DNA from: Nilaparvata lugens
Lineage: Eukaryota; Arthropoda; Insecta; Hemiptera; Delphacidae
Assembly: GCF_014356525.2 (NCBI RefSeq)
Contig: NC_052505.1
Coordinates: 47,723,770-47,787,769, forward strand
DNA length: 64,000 nucleotides
Direction: 5' to 3'
Part shown: piece after piece, positions 23,812 to 36,219 of the stretch
Position numbering within the stretch: the stretch's first letter is position 1
Layout: every line of letters starts with the position of its first letter
Position numbers and translations under genes: made by a program
The notes under the pieces: generated by a model
What the model saw: the letters and a program-made list of their open reading frames with translations, nothing else
Database searches by the model: none
Told to the model about the DNA's origin: nothing

Positions 23812-24735
23812 ATAATAATAATAATAATAAATAATAATAATAAATGTTTATTTCCCAAAAAACTAAAACTACAACATCAATTACAAAAATATTAGATAAA
23901 TTACAATATTACATACAATAGTTAGTTACAAAAGGTTCTTATAATGTGTTCTCTACTTGTTTAGTTTTTCTGTGTGGAAATTGACCTACTCCACTATGGC
24001 GTACCATGTTCTAGAGTAGGTTTTGTTAGTTTTTTGTGTTTATTATCAATTAGTTAGTGTTTAGTAAGTCATTAGGTGGTTAGTTGTTATTTGAAATAAT
24101 GTTTTCTATGTTCTGTCTTCCTTGCTCATTAACCAATTGTGTAGTATTGCTTTGAACTTTCTAGGAAGATTAATCTGTTTAAAGTTTGCAGGAAGTAGAT
24201 TATTTAATTTTGGTGCTAAATGATTGAAATGTCTCTGGTATAGTGCCTTCCTTGCAACACTGGTTATGAGAAGATTCCTGTATCTGGTGTTGTGGTTGTG
24301 GTTTCTAGTTTGAAATGTTGTTGGGTTCTTGTGTAATCTGCATAGTATCTCCTTGGAGTAAAGCTGTCTTGCATCCATCACGTCAAACTCATTGAATAGC
24401 TGGTCTGATGAATAGCGTGGAGGCTTCTGGTTGATGATCCTCATGATCAGCTTCTGCACCCTGAGGAGCGGTTCAATGTGCAAGAAGCTTGCACCTCCCC
24501 ATCCCACAATCCCATACAGCATGAGGGACTGCGCTAGAGAGAAGTAGACAACCCTTAGACATCCCTTGTCGACCAGTGTCCTCAGAATCCTGAATCTGTA
24601 GATGGTCTTCCTCAGTCTCCCGCATAATTCATTGAGATGATGATCCCAGCGCAGAAAAGAGTCCATAGTAACTCCCAGGTATTTCTGTGTCTGTTTCCTG
24701 TGAACTGTTGTCACGTGGTAAATTAATACCACCAA
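23812..24735 (-). mobile_element. 5'-truncated non-LTR retrotransposon with ATT tail
   Basis: On the minus strand the C-terminal part of a reverse transcriptase (24735-24106) is followed by a 3' UTR (24105-23850) with an AATAAA-type signal (GGGAAATAAACATTTA) and a (TTA/ATT)n tail at 23850-23812. The catalytic RT core is missing, as is usual for 5'-truncated insertions made by target-primed reverse transcription. Confidence 0.88.
24106..24735 (-). pseudogene. LINE reverse transcriptase C-terminal fragment
   Basis: 209 codons open without a break. The motif KYLGVTMDSFLRWDHHLNEL (about residues 18-37) is the conserved block after the RT thumb in CR1/Jockey-type LINEs. Next come SLMLYGIVGWGG (about 70-81) and a C-terminal segment ending FKAILHNWLMS, the usual end of these proteins. 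The first residues upstream of KYLGV do not reach the catalytic YADD region, so the protein is a fragment. CR1-like clade is probable but not certain. Confidence 0.85.
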
Positions 24736-24739
24736 ACAT

Positions 24740-26994
24740 TTTAAAATGAACCAATGAAATATAATAGAACTATAAAATTGGAAAGAAGGTTAGACCTAGT
24801 CAAAGGATAAATCAACTCAAATCAAGTATTATTAGCGATTAGGAATAATAGCATTATCAACAATGATAAGAAAACATGTATAATTGTGATTTAATAATCA
24901 TGAGAACCCATTGGTAAGATCAAAAATTATAAAGCGGCTTACTTATTATTGGCGGATTATAAAAAATAAAATGCATGAACATTGAGGTTAGAGTTATTTG
25001 TTTACATTTTGAAAAGAATTAGTCGATCTTGGATAAATCGATAATTATCAGAATCAATACCGAGCGAACCAGCTGATTATTCGATCAACCCATATGACAG
25101 GTTGAATTATATAAAATTACTCATAAAGGATATATTATGTATACTATAGGAAGTCGATGTGTAGAAATACGTACACCCATTATTTTTGTATAAATATTAT
25201 CATAATCTAAGAAAGCATGATAAATCAAGAGTATACAAAACTCATATAAAGACTGAATGTATTAACATCGCATGTTAGGATTTATTTATGAAATCAATTT
25301 AAGATAAACACTCCATACATTTGTATAAAAATTCTTTTTTATTTAATTTTTTCTATTATAAAGCCGAGGAAGCCCTGATTCCCAAGGCAACCAATTGTAT
25401 TGAGTCTATTAAATTGAAGGCCAATCAGAGAGTAGCTTACAGAATTATTCGTGGAAGAGACAAATTTTTCTAAAAACCTCCTTCTTCTGGCTTAAGATCC
25501 CGACCTGAGAGGATGCACATGGAGTTTAAGGTTCTTTCTTCTTCCTTTTAAAAATTTTAAAAACTATTAAGCCAAACCCTTTTTAATGTAAAGTATTTGT
25601 ATTAAATGTCAATTATCTGTGAACTCAGTGCTGTCAAAGAGTTCGTAATAAATTTGTAAAGATTCCATAAAAATAGCTTTAATTCAAAAGAAACTTATAA
25701 AAATCTGGATCACGCGTTAGCCCAGCAGTGACGAAAAGGAGCCTACCTAATTAATTATTGGAAATAATTAATTCAATCCACGAGACCATCTAGAACTTCA
25801 ATTCAGTGAGTGATATTTCAAAAGAGCTCGTTTCTTCTACGTTCAGTGGGGTAATTAATAAACAAGCGCTATTCCAATAATTTGAATTAAAATAAAAAGT
25901 CACCACGTGTTGAATAATATCACATAGTCCATAAGAACATTTTATGAATTTATTTAATATATGTAGGAAGCTTACTTACACGCACGACCCGAATTCATAT
26001 AAATCCCTGAGATCTCATGTTTGAATATTAATTTATTAATTATAAATTTGTTAATTGAACCAAGTATAGTATATCAAACCTATAGACCGAACAGGTTTTT
26101 ATTTGCAGAATTTTGTATTGATTGGAAGTATAAGTACCAGTATTAAATATAGTATATTTATGAATTTGAAACTCATTATTGTGAGTATTAGCAAAGCCTG
26201 TGATAATTATTCAGATTTTAGAAATAGATTATTTAAGTGAATTATAGATATATCGAATATTTTTATGCACATCTTTTTATGGGAATATATGTTGTTTATG
26301 TCAGCATACAAACTTATAGAATTTTTTATTATATCCTAACTCATCTTGTGTTATATAGTTTGAGCTGTTTTAATATCAACAAATATTTAGCAGCACTCAA
26401 AATTATCGGATCGAGTAATATTAACTTTATTCAGAACACTCAATGTTTATCACCCTTTGATGATATTCATTTTAACTGCCAGAACAATTATATTGAAAAA
26501 TTATATTAATAAGGTTCCAGTTATATCATATAAGGATCCAGAGAGCTTCAAGAACTGGCGTTGTAAGTTCTAAGGAATTTTGAAAGGGTATATTGGTGAA
26601 TACTTGTATTCACGACGAGCGTTTTAAGAATCAACTAGAAACAATTATAGTTGGTCCTGATTATTCTCTAGTGGTACATGGTTACTGATAATCAGTCATC
26701 AAATATTCTTTTAATTTCCGCACTGGTATTCTTCAAGAACTTCACAGAAGCAGCGGTAAGAATTATCAATCACTGGTCATTGAACCTTATGGTAATTACT
26801 TATATTTGGAATATTCGTGTATCTACCACTGAGCTAGAGCTGAGGTTTGAACCCAGTAATTTTGCGAGCCGGACGGCCTTAATTTTTTGTGAATTTATTC
26901 GCAAAAGAGGGAATTTAGAGATTGCTCTTATAAATATCAGAAACATCGTATTATCTGTGAAGGATTTACAATCCACAACTTCACACTGTGTATG
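24740..26994. other. AT-rich non-coding DNA
   Basis: No recognised gene. Plus-strand frames at 26237-26509 and 26678-26995 have AT-driven composition (Ile, Asn, Tyr, Phe) and no motif. No tRNA is supported: a D-arm-like word near 26826 and a T-arm-like GGTTTGAACCC near 26852 are too close together to be one. Confidence 0.4.
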
Positions 26995-26997
26995 AAG

Positions 26998-27141
26998 TGT
27001 TATTCCATTGATTCTTGATTACTATCTCATCTCCTGTTGGCTGTCCATGTTGAGTCGCCGAAAAGGTCAGAAAGAAGGTTTTCTCATGGTTCAATGTTAG
27101 CAGATTTTCAGCCAACCAGCGAGACACCTTCTGAAGTCCAA
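26998..27141 (-). pseudogene. Small LINE reverse-transcriptase fragment
   Basis: Reading the minus strand from 27137 gives GLQKVSRWLAENLLTLNHEK followed by TFFLTFSAT, the conserved LINE RT block (helix with WL..N.L.LN..KT then a beta strand) that follows the catalytic YADD. Frame continues to about 26985, then a stop occurs. It is too short to class, but its style resembles CR1/L2-type LINEs. Confidence 0.75.
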
Positions 27142-27596
27142 CCCATATATATTATTATATAGCTAGAACCAGCAATAAATCAGTTGATTACAGGCAAAAA
27201 AATATGATTTCTCAATTTTAGCAAGCAAAAGGAGAAACCGTATCACGCATGCGCAGTGAGTGTAATAGTTATTTGTATTTGAGATTTTTCTCCCCTGAGG
27301 GGAAGTTTGATGCCCGAGGCGAATGTGAAGAACACAACATTTTTCCTCCACCTACATTAACTCACGTTATTGGTTACAATGTTTTCTTTTAGATCCTAAC
27401 CTAAAATCTAAAAACTAAAAAGTAAGTACTGGAAGTCTGGCTGGTACTGTCGATTGCCTTATCTATCAGCAAAAGTTGTAACAATGATTACCAGCTTGAA
27501 ACAATGACCGACTCCAGTTCGCGTGTTACAGATTTGAATCACAGATGAAAAATATTTGTTGGCTGTTATTTTGAATAGAATAAAATATTTTTAAAT
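27142..27596. other. Upstream flank of the RTE-type LINE
   Basis: Short AT-rich region. The 5' end of the LINE at 27597 is probably within 27560-27640, where GC-rich GGTCCCAAGCCCGGGG starts inside its frame. Confidence 0.35.
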
Positions 27597-29727
27597 ATGT
27601 ATTCATTTCTATCGAACTCCGCCACTGCCGGTCCCAAGCCCGGGGTCCCACTTTTAGGGGGAAAGGAGGAGGGTTTGCGAAGGGCCAACAACCCTTCCAG
27701 TAAAACTGTCAACGTTATGGAAACTCAGAATGAGCCTCAGATTGGACAGGATTTAAGGATTAAAAAACGGAAACAAACTGGCTTTGGAAAACGGAAAAAT
27801 GATTTAAGACTATTTACATGGAATGTGCATACCCTATTCAGAAACAGAGCACTGCAGCAGTTTACAGACAGATTAACAGCCTACAAAGCAGACATAGCTG
27901 CAATCCAAGAAGTAAGATGGACAGGAGACGGTGTTATACACAAAAGAAACGCAGACTTCTACTACAGCTGCCACAAGACTAAACACTGTTTTGGTGTGGG
28001 CTTCCTAGTTATGAAGCATATCAGGCAGTTAGTGATTGATTTCAAGGCAGTAAATGAACGAATCGGAGTGTTACGAGTTAGAGGAAGGTTTTTCAATCTA
28101 TCAATAATCAACTGCCATGCACCTACTGAAGAAAAGCCTGATGAAGAGAAGGATACATTTTACGGAGATCTTGAGAGAGCATATAATGCATGCCCAAAAC
28201 ATGACATTAAAGTTCTAATGGGAGATATGAATGCTAAAATAGGACGGGAAGAAATCTACAAACAGCAAGCGGGCTCTCACAGCCTACATAATGAATCCAA
28301 TCTGAACGGAATAAGACTTATCAACTTCGCTGCATCTAAAGGAATGGTGATAAGCAGCACATCCTTTCCCAGGAAAAATATCCATAAGGAAACATGGGTC
28401 TCCCCGGATATGGCTACATATTATAATCAAATTGATCATGTGATGATAGATGGCCGGCATCGTTCTAATGTTATGGCTGTAAGGACCTTTAGCGGAGCAA
28501 ATATAGATTCGGACCACTACCTTGTTGGAGCCACGCTACGAGCACAGATCTCCAAAGTTAAAAATATAGAGGGAGCCAAACGCAAGAAGTTCAATGTTGG
28601 TGCCTTGAAAGAGGACTCTTCTCAGAAATTCAAAGACTGTGTCCGGGATAATCTGCAAGTTGAAGAGGATGAAGATCCATCTGGGATGTGGAGAAGCCTA
28701 AGGGATGAACTGGAAAGGATTGCAGAAGATGTTATAGGAGTGGAAAGGCAAGAACAGACCAAAACATGGTTTGACTACGAATGCCAAGAGGCAACAAAGA
28801 AAAAGAACACAGCCCATATGAAGATGCAGCAGAGTCGAGGGACAAGGAGTACAGCCGAACAGTATAGAGCTATGAGAAGAGCTGGAAAGAGGATACATAA
28901 GAAAAAGAAGAAAGAATGGTAGAAGAAAGAGCTGGAGATCCTAGAAGCTGCGAGAGATAGGAATGAAACAAGAAAGTTTTACAACAAAGTTAATATAGAA
29001 AGAAAGGGTTTCATGCCAAGAACAACTTTGTGCAGAGCAAAGGATGGTGAACTGCTGAGTGAGCCGGGGAAAGTCTTGCGAAGATGGAAGGAGCACTTTG
29101 AAGAACTGTACCATCCTGCAATTCCACTGGAAAGGCCAGATGAAGAGGTAACTATCAACACCGACCTGGCAGAACAACCCCCTCCATCGATGTGGGAGGT
29201 CCAATTGGCAGTGGAGAAGTTGAATAGAAACAAGGCACCAGGAGAAGATGGAATCCCAGAAGAACTTCTGAAAGATGCTGGAGATCACCTTGCTGAACAA
29301 CTGCAAAAAGTGATCCATAAGGTGTGGGTGACAGAGCGGATGCCTGAGGACTGGACAGTAGGACTTATCTGCCCGATACATAAAAAAGGGGATCAAATGG
29401 AGTGTAAGAATTATAGGGGCATAACCCTTCTCAACACTGGGTACAAGGTATTTTCAAACATTCTGTTTGCTAGGCTCAAACCGTTAGCGGAAAGGTGTGT
29501 AGGGAAGTATCAGACAGGATTTCGCTCCGGATGCTCTACAATAGATCAAATATTCTTGCTGCGACAGATTCTAGAGAAGGCTCATGAATATAAAATAGGA
29601 ACCTCCCACCTCTTCTTGGATTTCACCGCGGCCTATGACAGTATCCTGAGAGTAAGGCTATTCGAAGCCATGGAGGAATTACAATTCCCAAGGAAGCTCA
29701 TCAACCTTACAAAAGCATCCTTGTCTA
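27597..29727 (+). pseudogene. RTE-type LINE polyprotein, 5' part: endonuclease and RT start
   Basis: Non-LTR retrotransposon protein that nicks target DNA and copies its RNA into it. From ATG 27597 the frame is open to one in-frame TAG (28920) and then continues in the same frame to the break at about 29727. The AP-endonuclease-like domain is complete: FTWNVHTL (residues 73-80), AIQEVRWTG (102-110), MGDMNAKIG (208-216) and SDHYLV (305-310). After the stop come RT blocks NKAPGEDGIPEELL, GLICPIHKKGD, NYRGITLLNTGYK, QTGFRSGCSTIDQIF and FLDFTAAYDSI. The frame ends at TKASLSK where another LINE has inserted. The style matches RTE elements often mislabelled craniofacial development protein 2-like. 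The real start may be a later Met (e.g. codon 41). Confidence 0.92.
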
Positions 29728-30956
29728 AAATTCCATTCAACTGAGACAGCTCTGCTTCGTGTCACTGATGATATAAGGTTAGCTATGGACCAAAGAAAAT
29801 GCACCATCCTCACCCTATTTGATTTTTCTAAAGCATTCGATACTGTTGATCATACAGTCCTTCTGAATAAGTTGGCTATTCTTGGTTTCAGTCACAACTC
29901 GTTAGTTTGGTTTAAATCCTATCTATTAGGTAGGAAACAATGTGTATCTGTCGGTGACAAAAAGTCAACTTGGAAAAACGTTATGCATGGAGTACCACAA
30001 GGTTCAATTTTAGGCCCTCTCCTCTTCACTTTGTATGCTAATGACCTTTCTTCCATTATCAAATTCTCCAGTTTCCATACTTATGCAGACGACCTTCAAA
30101 TCTATTTAAGCTGTCCCATAACAAAAATTAATGAAACAGTTGAAATAATGAATCAGGATATCAATTCGATAGTGGAATGGACAAAGAAAAATGGCCTTAA
30201 GCTTAATCCCATCAAAACACAACCCATTATAATTGGATATTCTCGTCTTATAAACAATATTGACCTTGAATCGATTCACAAAATTAGTGTAGACGGTAAT
30301 GACATTCCTTACTATAGCTCTGTTAAGAATTTAGGCATTATTATGAATAATACTCTTGACTGGTCAGAACAAGTGAACAAAACTTGTAAAAAGGTATTCT
30401 CAGCCATGCATGCATTGAAGAAAATGCACGATATCCTCCCTAGAAACATTAAATTATTATTGGTTCAATCTCTCATCTTCCACATTTAATGTATTGTAAT
30501 TCTGTTCTTAACGATATGCAAGTCACTCTGAATGATAAACTACAGCGTTGCCAAAATTATTGTCTACGTTTCGTCTACTCTCTCCAACGCCATGATCATA
30601 TCACCCCAGCCCACATTGCTAGTTCAACATTAAAGCTTCCCGATCAGAGGCTTTTTCGAATAGTCAAGCTTGTTAGAGATATCTTGATATACGGTAATCC
30701 GAACTATTTTAAAGATGATTTCAAATTTGTCTCTGAAGGTAGGAGGATAGATGCTTCACATACTAGAACCGGAGAAAGTACTTTAAGGATACCCAATCAT
30801 CGAACTACTATTTTCACAAAATCCTTCTTAGTCAGTGCCTGTCGTGCATGGAATGCACTTCCTGTTTCTATCAGGTCCATCGAGAGCCGAGCGAGCTTCA
30901 TCCTAACTTTAAAAAAACATCTTTTGGAACAAATGACTGAAACTGTCCGGCCCTAG
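29728..30956 (+). pseudogene. CR1/L2-like LINE reverse transcriptase, one frameshift
   Basis: The frame from about 29728 to 30489 carries the RT fingers and palm: LFDFSKAFDTVDH, GVPQGSILGPLLFTLYANDL, and the catalytic YADD in FHTYADDLQIYLS, all intact, then GLKLNPIKT and KNLGIIMNNTLDW. A one-base deletion near 30480 (expected LIFPHLMYC) shifts into the frame 30489-30956, which carries the C-terminal RAWNALPVSIRS and LKKHLLEQM ending at TAG. The N-terminal endonuclease is missing through 5' truncation. The copy is young-looking because only one lesion was seen in about 410 codons. Confidence 0.92.
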
Positions 30957-31439
30957 AACGATCACATGACATCCATCCCCCACCCATCCCACAAATACAA
31001 ACCTTTAAACCATGTTATAGAACGAATTGTATATATATATATATATATTATTTTACTCTATCAATTTTCTGTTTTTTTTTTCTCTTTAATATTCATATTG
31101 ATTAAAACTTTTACAATATTTCCATTAATAAATAAATCCTTAGTTTAAATAACGAAATTAACGTTTTGGTAGAGAGTTAGTGGGGAGGATATTTTTAATA
31201 TTCTTTCCGAAGAATGGACATTGATATGTCCAAAGCTCCGCCAATTTATGTAGATGCATAACGATATGATCATTATCTAGAGTTATTATATTACAAACTG
31301 CTTTTTCATATCATATACAGTTCAATAATTATTTTCTTAGTCTATATTATGTAAATTCATCTATAATTTTGCTGTATTGTAAGCTATTGTATATAAGTGT
31401 ATAAGCCAGTATATATTGTAATCTACATAAATAAAGTAC

Positions 31440-31470
<31 letters not shown>
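31440..31470 (+). repeat. (CAAT)n tail of the inserted LINE
   Basis: Seven to eight copies of the tetramer AATC/CAAT follow directly after AATAAAGTACT, as expected for the 3' tail of this LINE group. Confidence 0.95.
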
Positions 31471-31471
<1 letters not shown>

Positions 31472-32095
31472 GTATATAAAAAACAAAGTGCTGAGCAGAG
31501 CCACAAAGTTTCAAATTTATCGCTCGCTAATCCTGCCAGTACTTATGTATGGCAGTGAAACATGGACACTGTCCAAAAAAGACGAGAGCCAACTCAAAGT
31601 TTTTGAGAGGAGGGTACTGCGAAGCATCTGTGGTGGAATAAAAGTGGATGAGACCTGGCGGAGGAGGAAGAATGAGGAGCTCTACCAAGTATATCGTGAA
31701 CCTGATGTGGTCAAAATGATCAAAATTGGTAGACTGCGATGGGCTGGCCAGCTGTTTTACAATGAGTTTTCAGTAAGTGAAGAAGTGTTTCACGATCAGT
31801 TGTAGAAAAATGCATTCAAATAAATGAGAGCAGAGGACCAACCCTAAAAGGTAGGTGGATGAAGGAGCCTACACGCCTTTTTGAATTAAGTGGAGACAAT
31901 GTGGTGAAGGTGCGTACACAAAATAAGTAATAATTATCTCCATAGTGATCTATTGTGATAAATGATAAAGAGTGAGTAACTGCTAGCAAATATAACTTGT
32001 TTAGAGAATACAATTTTCCCCCATCGGTGCATGATTTAGAAATATTATTCGGAATTTGAAGAAGAAGAAGAAGAAGAGGAAGAGAAAGAGAAAGA
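31472..32095 (+). pseudogene. RTE-type LINE polyprotein, 3' part and tail
   Basis: Resumes as YIKNKVLSRATKFQIYRSLI then LPVLMYGSETWTLSKKDES, FERRVLRSICGG and IKIGRLRWAGQ, the conserved C-terminal region of RTE-group LINEs, open to a TAG at 31803. A further remnant (RGPTLKGRWMKEPTRLFELSG) lies in another frame at about 31831-31895. The element probably ends in a (GAA)n tract at about 32058-32095. It is in the same phase and orientation as 27597-29727. The RT catalytic block (FADD-like) and following residues are absent from both halves. Confidence 0.88.
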
Positions 32096-35000
32096 GGCTG
32101 AGTGACCACTGATGTATTCAGGCTTCTCCTGTTGTGGCTTTTCTTGCTGAGCGTTAATCCAATCGGCAGTGTTCCTTGCATTTAGTAGCGTTGTGCTGCT
32201 TCCGGAGATTTCTCTCACATGAGAAGATTAGTGCTTTCTCTTCAAAAAGCCGTTCACGAAACCAGTGTTACTCAATCACTAGTTGAACCTGAATGTTACT
32301 AAAAGATAATTTTGTATCACTCTTAAAACATGCAGTCATGAATTTCATAATAAATATTAGTATTGTTTGAAAATAGAATGAAAGAGACTATGAGCAAAAT
32401 ATTTCAGGGTGGAGTAGAGAAACAGAGAAGATTTACTCCTACCCCTGGAATATTTAATACTGAACTGTTCTAGTATTGGTATTGATTAATGATATAATTA
32501 GTATCAGTAGGCTACACTCCTTTCAATCTCTCAATTGACTTCTTTATCAGTTAAATCACTTTTAATCTTCAACTCAGTCACTCTTATCAAGTGTCAATCT
32601 TCCCAATGTAATCTTCAAGTGTCAATCAATACAAGTTAAGATATATCATTTATATCGAGAATGGGGGATAGAGGCATGTTGTGGTACCTGCAACAGTACA
32701 ACAAGGACCAAGACTGGAGTAGATTGACGGTTTACTCAACGTTAGGAACTGTTAACAAAGGTTGACATTTTTTCAATGTTCTAGAGCTCTCCATGTGAAA
32801 TTTTCATTAATAATGTTCATTATTCAGGATGCAATCGAGTAGATCTCACGGAATGGAGACGAATTCCAAAAATTTGACTCAGATGTATTAAGAGAAGAGG
32901 AGTGAGGCTAGCAGAAGAAATTCTCTATTTACACCTCTGTTGAAGAAGTCACTTACACTACCAGATTTGAAGCGGCTTAAAATGCAGGAGGTTAATGAAA
33001 CGGAAGACCTGTACGAAGGTAACATAGTGCAGTGCAGTGCCACTAGTGAAGTAGTGAAGGAGGCGGCTCCTCAACGAATAGAAGGTCTTTAAGGCAACCG
33101 AGGCGGGAAAAAGCTTTCAGACTCCAAAGTGGATGACTTCCTTTTCTTCTCCTTTCACCCTATTACTCACTCTGGTTCACCCTCACTCATTTGAACACAC
33201 ACTCAGTAACATATTCCCACATCTGCTGAATTCCCAACACTTTTCCTCTGCTTGCACAATTCACAGCACAACGGACTCACAAATCACCAGAATAGCCACA
33301 ACAAACTAAAGTGTAATGATACATTTTCAGGAGTGATATCATTATTAGTTCTCTTCAATGAATTATGATTAATCAATCCAATTTATTATTGTATTAACTT
33401 ATGATATTGTTCCTACAAAACTGCATTCGAATCTTCAAGTTTATTTACTATGCATTTATAGACTTTAGTTCATACAATTCAGGTGAAAACAACAGTGCTC
33501 AGTCTCCAACGGATTTTCAGAAGGACTACCAAGTCAACAAACGGCAATGGAAACGGAATCCTGAGTCGGTCTAGGAAAAATAATTCGAATTCACATGAAA
33601 CTTTATCCATGCCCTCCGATTCTCACTTCTTTGCATTTTTCTACTGAAAGGAAGACGATAGTCTCGACACTCGGATGATAAGTTCGATCTTAGTTTTTAA
33701 AGTGATTCCGCTGTACAATTTGAAATAATCTCCCACTCTCATATTGTGATTGATTGTTGTTCGATGGTGGATCTATTTCCAGCTTTGAGTGGAAATGACA
33801 CATCCATTCTTTGACTATATTAGTACTCCATATTATCGTTAACTATTTCAAAATGATTTCATTTTCCAAATGGCATCAATCATAATAGAAATAAACAACA
33901 CCCTATTTTACCAATGTACATTGTCCACTGTGAATCTGACAGCTACTAGAAGCAATACTGTGTTCCATTGACGTTGTCGCAAATGACAATTTATGTGGGA
34001 CTCCATTGGACAGTCATTTAGCAGGAATGATTTCAAGCTAAATATCAATCTGGAAAGTATTTCAAACCCATTTCCGACTTTTCATCTCGTCGGAACGACG
34101 TTCACATCCATATATGAACGAGAAAGTTTTCAATAACAGAATATGGCGTATGAGATTCGTTCCATTCAACAAAAACAGATTACGTAGCGTCATGCCGACC
34201 AGTCGGTATTATTTGTCTGATCGGCCCTGAATTAATCAATGCGTCCAGTATTTTGAGAACAAACTTCACTGCGCGTGCAAGCTGACAGTGTATTCAATCC
34301 GACTGCTAAAATTAGTAGGTCATGTTAACTGAATTCAGTTGACTCTTCCAAGTGCATAAGTAAAGTTTGGTTTAGCGATCAGTTTGAGATCACTCTCATG
34401 TGATTAATATCAACAATCAGATTCGATAGCGCAAAGTCCGTTTCACTCCGGAATCTCAATTATTATTTGGTGGACACAATCATTCGGTTCATATACCCGC
34501 ATATGAAATTCTCATTTTTACTTTGGAGAAGAGAAGTCTGATACTATAATCGCTTATCATATAATAATGGAATCACAATAATGAATAAATAGATCATTAA
34601 AAAGAATCATGAATAAGCATGATAATTGAATAGGTCGAGTATGTCATCATGAAGTTCAGAAGCACATTCTGAATCGAGAATGTATAGTATAGAATAGTTA
34701 GCAAAAAGCAGGAAGATGAAATGGATTTTGCTAGTATTCTGAACACCGATAGAACCTGTAAACCTTTTCCGAGAAGAGATTGTTGCATTTCAACAATAAG
34801 ATAAATAGATAAAAATTTGTAGAGTCATTATTATTATTTGGGGAGTTCAATCTCTCTAGGGATCAAATCTGCAATAATTATTATTACCGTAGGAGTTGTT
34901 ATGCATATTTAATTAATTTCAATTCAAATTCATACTTTGATAGATTAGAGTTGAAGACTTGTATTTATGGAAGGAAGATACGTCTCAAAATAATCTTATT

Positions 35001-35640
35001 TTCTAAAAACATTTGAAGAGTTTACAAACACTGTGAACTCGATAATCGTTGTACTTAGAGAGTCGATTCCCGCAAGCAGAACAGACCGTACATTAATGTG
35101 AGTCACTTCATCCTTTTTTCCAGCTCACCAGACAAAAAATCCCGGTTATGAAAGGTCAATAGATATTTTCATTCTTTAGATAGAGTAGGCGAATGGAGAG
35201 GAGTTTAAGTGATTTATTGTGCAAGTCTGAATTCATCTATGGGATCTTTACCATCAGTCAAGTGAAGAGAAAAAATTTCACTTGAAATTGGATGGAGTAG
35301 CAGTTCAATAGAGCGTGGAATCTGTGAAAGGTAGGTAATCAGGCAAAAGTACACTCTCGGCTTCTAACCTGGCACTTTCTTGATAATGACAATGAAGAGC
35401 ATCCATTGATAATGGCGAATATTTCTTTGTAGAGCAATCAGCATTATTGATTTCAATACATTGAACAGTGTGACCAATCACACTGAACAGCGCCTCTTCA
35501 AAGTTTCCAATGAAATGTTATATTTATATAAGTCGTGCTAAATAGGGACAAAAAATGAATTGAAAAAACATAAGAAATTCTGACATCAAAATCTGAGTAA
35601 TATCTTTTATAGTATCTTGTAAGTGGTTTCTTTCAAGTAT
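32096..35640. other. Non-coding DNA, no gene seen
   Basis: No recognised protein, RNA gene or internal repeat. 32640-33130 is slightly GC-richer with some short open stretches, but no motif. Confidence 0.4.
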
Positions 35641-35649
35641 AAAAAATAT

Positions 35650-35886
35650 TATGAAATACAGTTTTCTCCTCAAAGTATTATTCTTATCTTCGATTCTCAT
35701 ATCCGAATTACACATTCTTTCGAGTAGAGCATAAAATACAGTTTTCTCCTAGAGATATTATTTTAGCATAAAATACAGTTTTCTCCTAGAAGTGTTATTT
35801 TAGCATAAGATATAGTTTTCTCCTAGAAGTATTATTTTTATCTTTGATTCTTATTCTCGAATTACACCTTCTTTTGAGTAGAGCAT
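35650..35886 (+). repeat. Complex tandem repeat around AAATACAGTTTTCTCCT
   Basis: The word ATA(C/T)AGTTTTCTCCT occurs four times (about 35655, 35736, 35773 and 35813). The two outer copies are followed by the same longer sequence (TTATCTTTGATTCT-like, then CGAATTACAC and GAGTAGAGCAT), showing an outer duplication of about 155 bp enclosing two short 37-bp units. Confidence 0.85.
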
Positions 35887-36219
35887 CAATTCAACAGATT
35901 TGTATCTGATTAAAAATAATAATCAAAAGCAGCACCTCCATCATGATGAAAATGCGTTTAAACTTTTAAAATATCACTGTATTACTTTCATCGTTCAAAA
36001 AGAAGAAAACACCTCCCCGATAGAGAACATGTTATCAAAAAATTCAGTCACTGTATAAATTTTGACTGCTTTATTCAATAACATTTCCTCTATTTTATAT
36101 TCTTGATCATACTTAATTTCAGATAAATTTCCATCACTATCCCCATTATTGATCTATTTATTAATTCAATTTTCAATTGAATTGAATATTATTCAATTAA
36201 ATAGAAACACACAATAAAA

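Larger units (their letters stand above)
22779..25915. mobile_element. Possible element bounded by a 16-17 bp inverted repeat
   Basis: CACGTGGTGACTTTTT near 22782 and its complement AAAAAGTCACCACGTG near 25898 face each other across about 3.1 kb. The interval holds a MITE (23607-23742) and a LINE fragment (23812-24735), which could be later insertions. The match stops after about 17 bases and no target duplication is clear, so this may be chance or two solo repeats. Confidence 0.3.
29728..31471 (+). mobile_element. 5'-truncated CR1/L2-like LINE inserted into the RTE LINE
   Basis: It begins mid-RT at KFHSTETALLRVTDD, runs through a 3' UTR with an AATAAAG signal near 31430, and ends in a (CAAT)n tail at 31440-31470. 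It interrupts the RTE-type LINE in the same orientation. RTE sequence resumes at 31472, about 160 codons further along its protein, so the insertion is accompanied by a target deletion of roughly 0.5 kb. Confidence 0.88.

Noticed and set aside
26820..26900. Possible tRNA (words like ACCACTGAGCTA and GGTTTGAACCC)
   Set aside because: The D-arm-like and T-arm-like words are only about 14 bases apart, in the wrong order for a minus-strand tRNA, and there is no acceptor stem.
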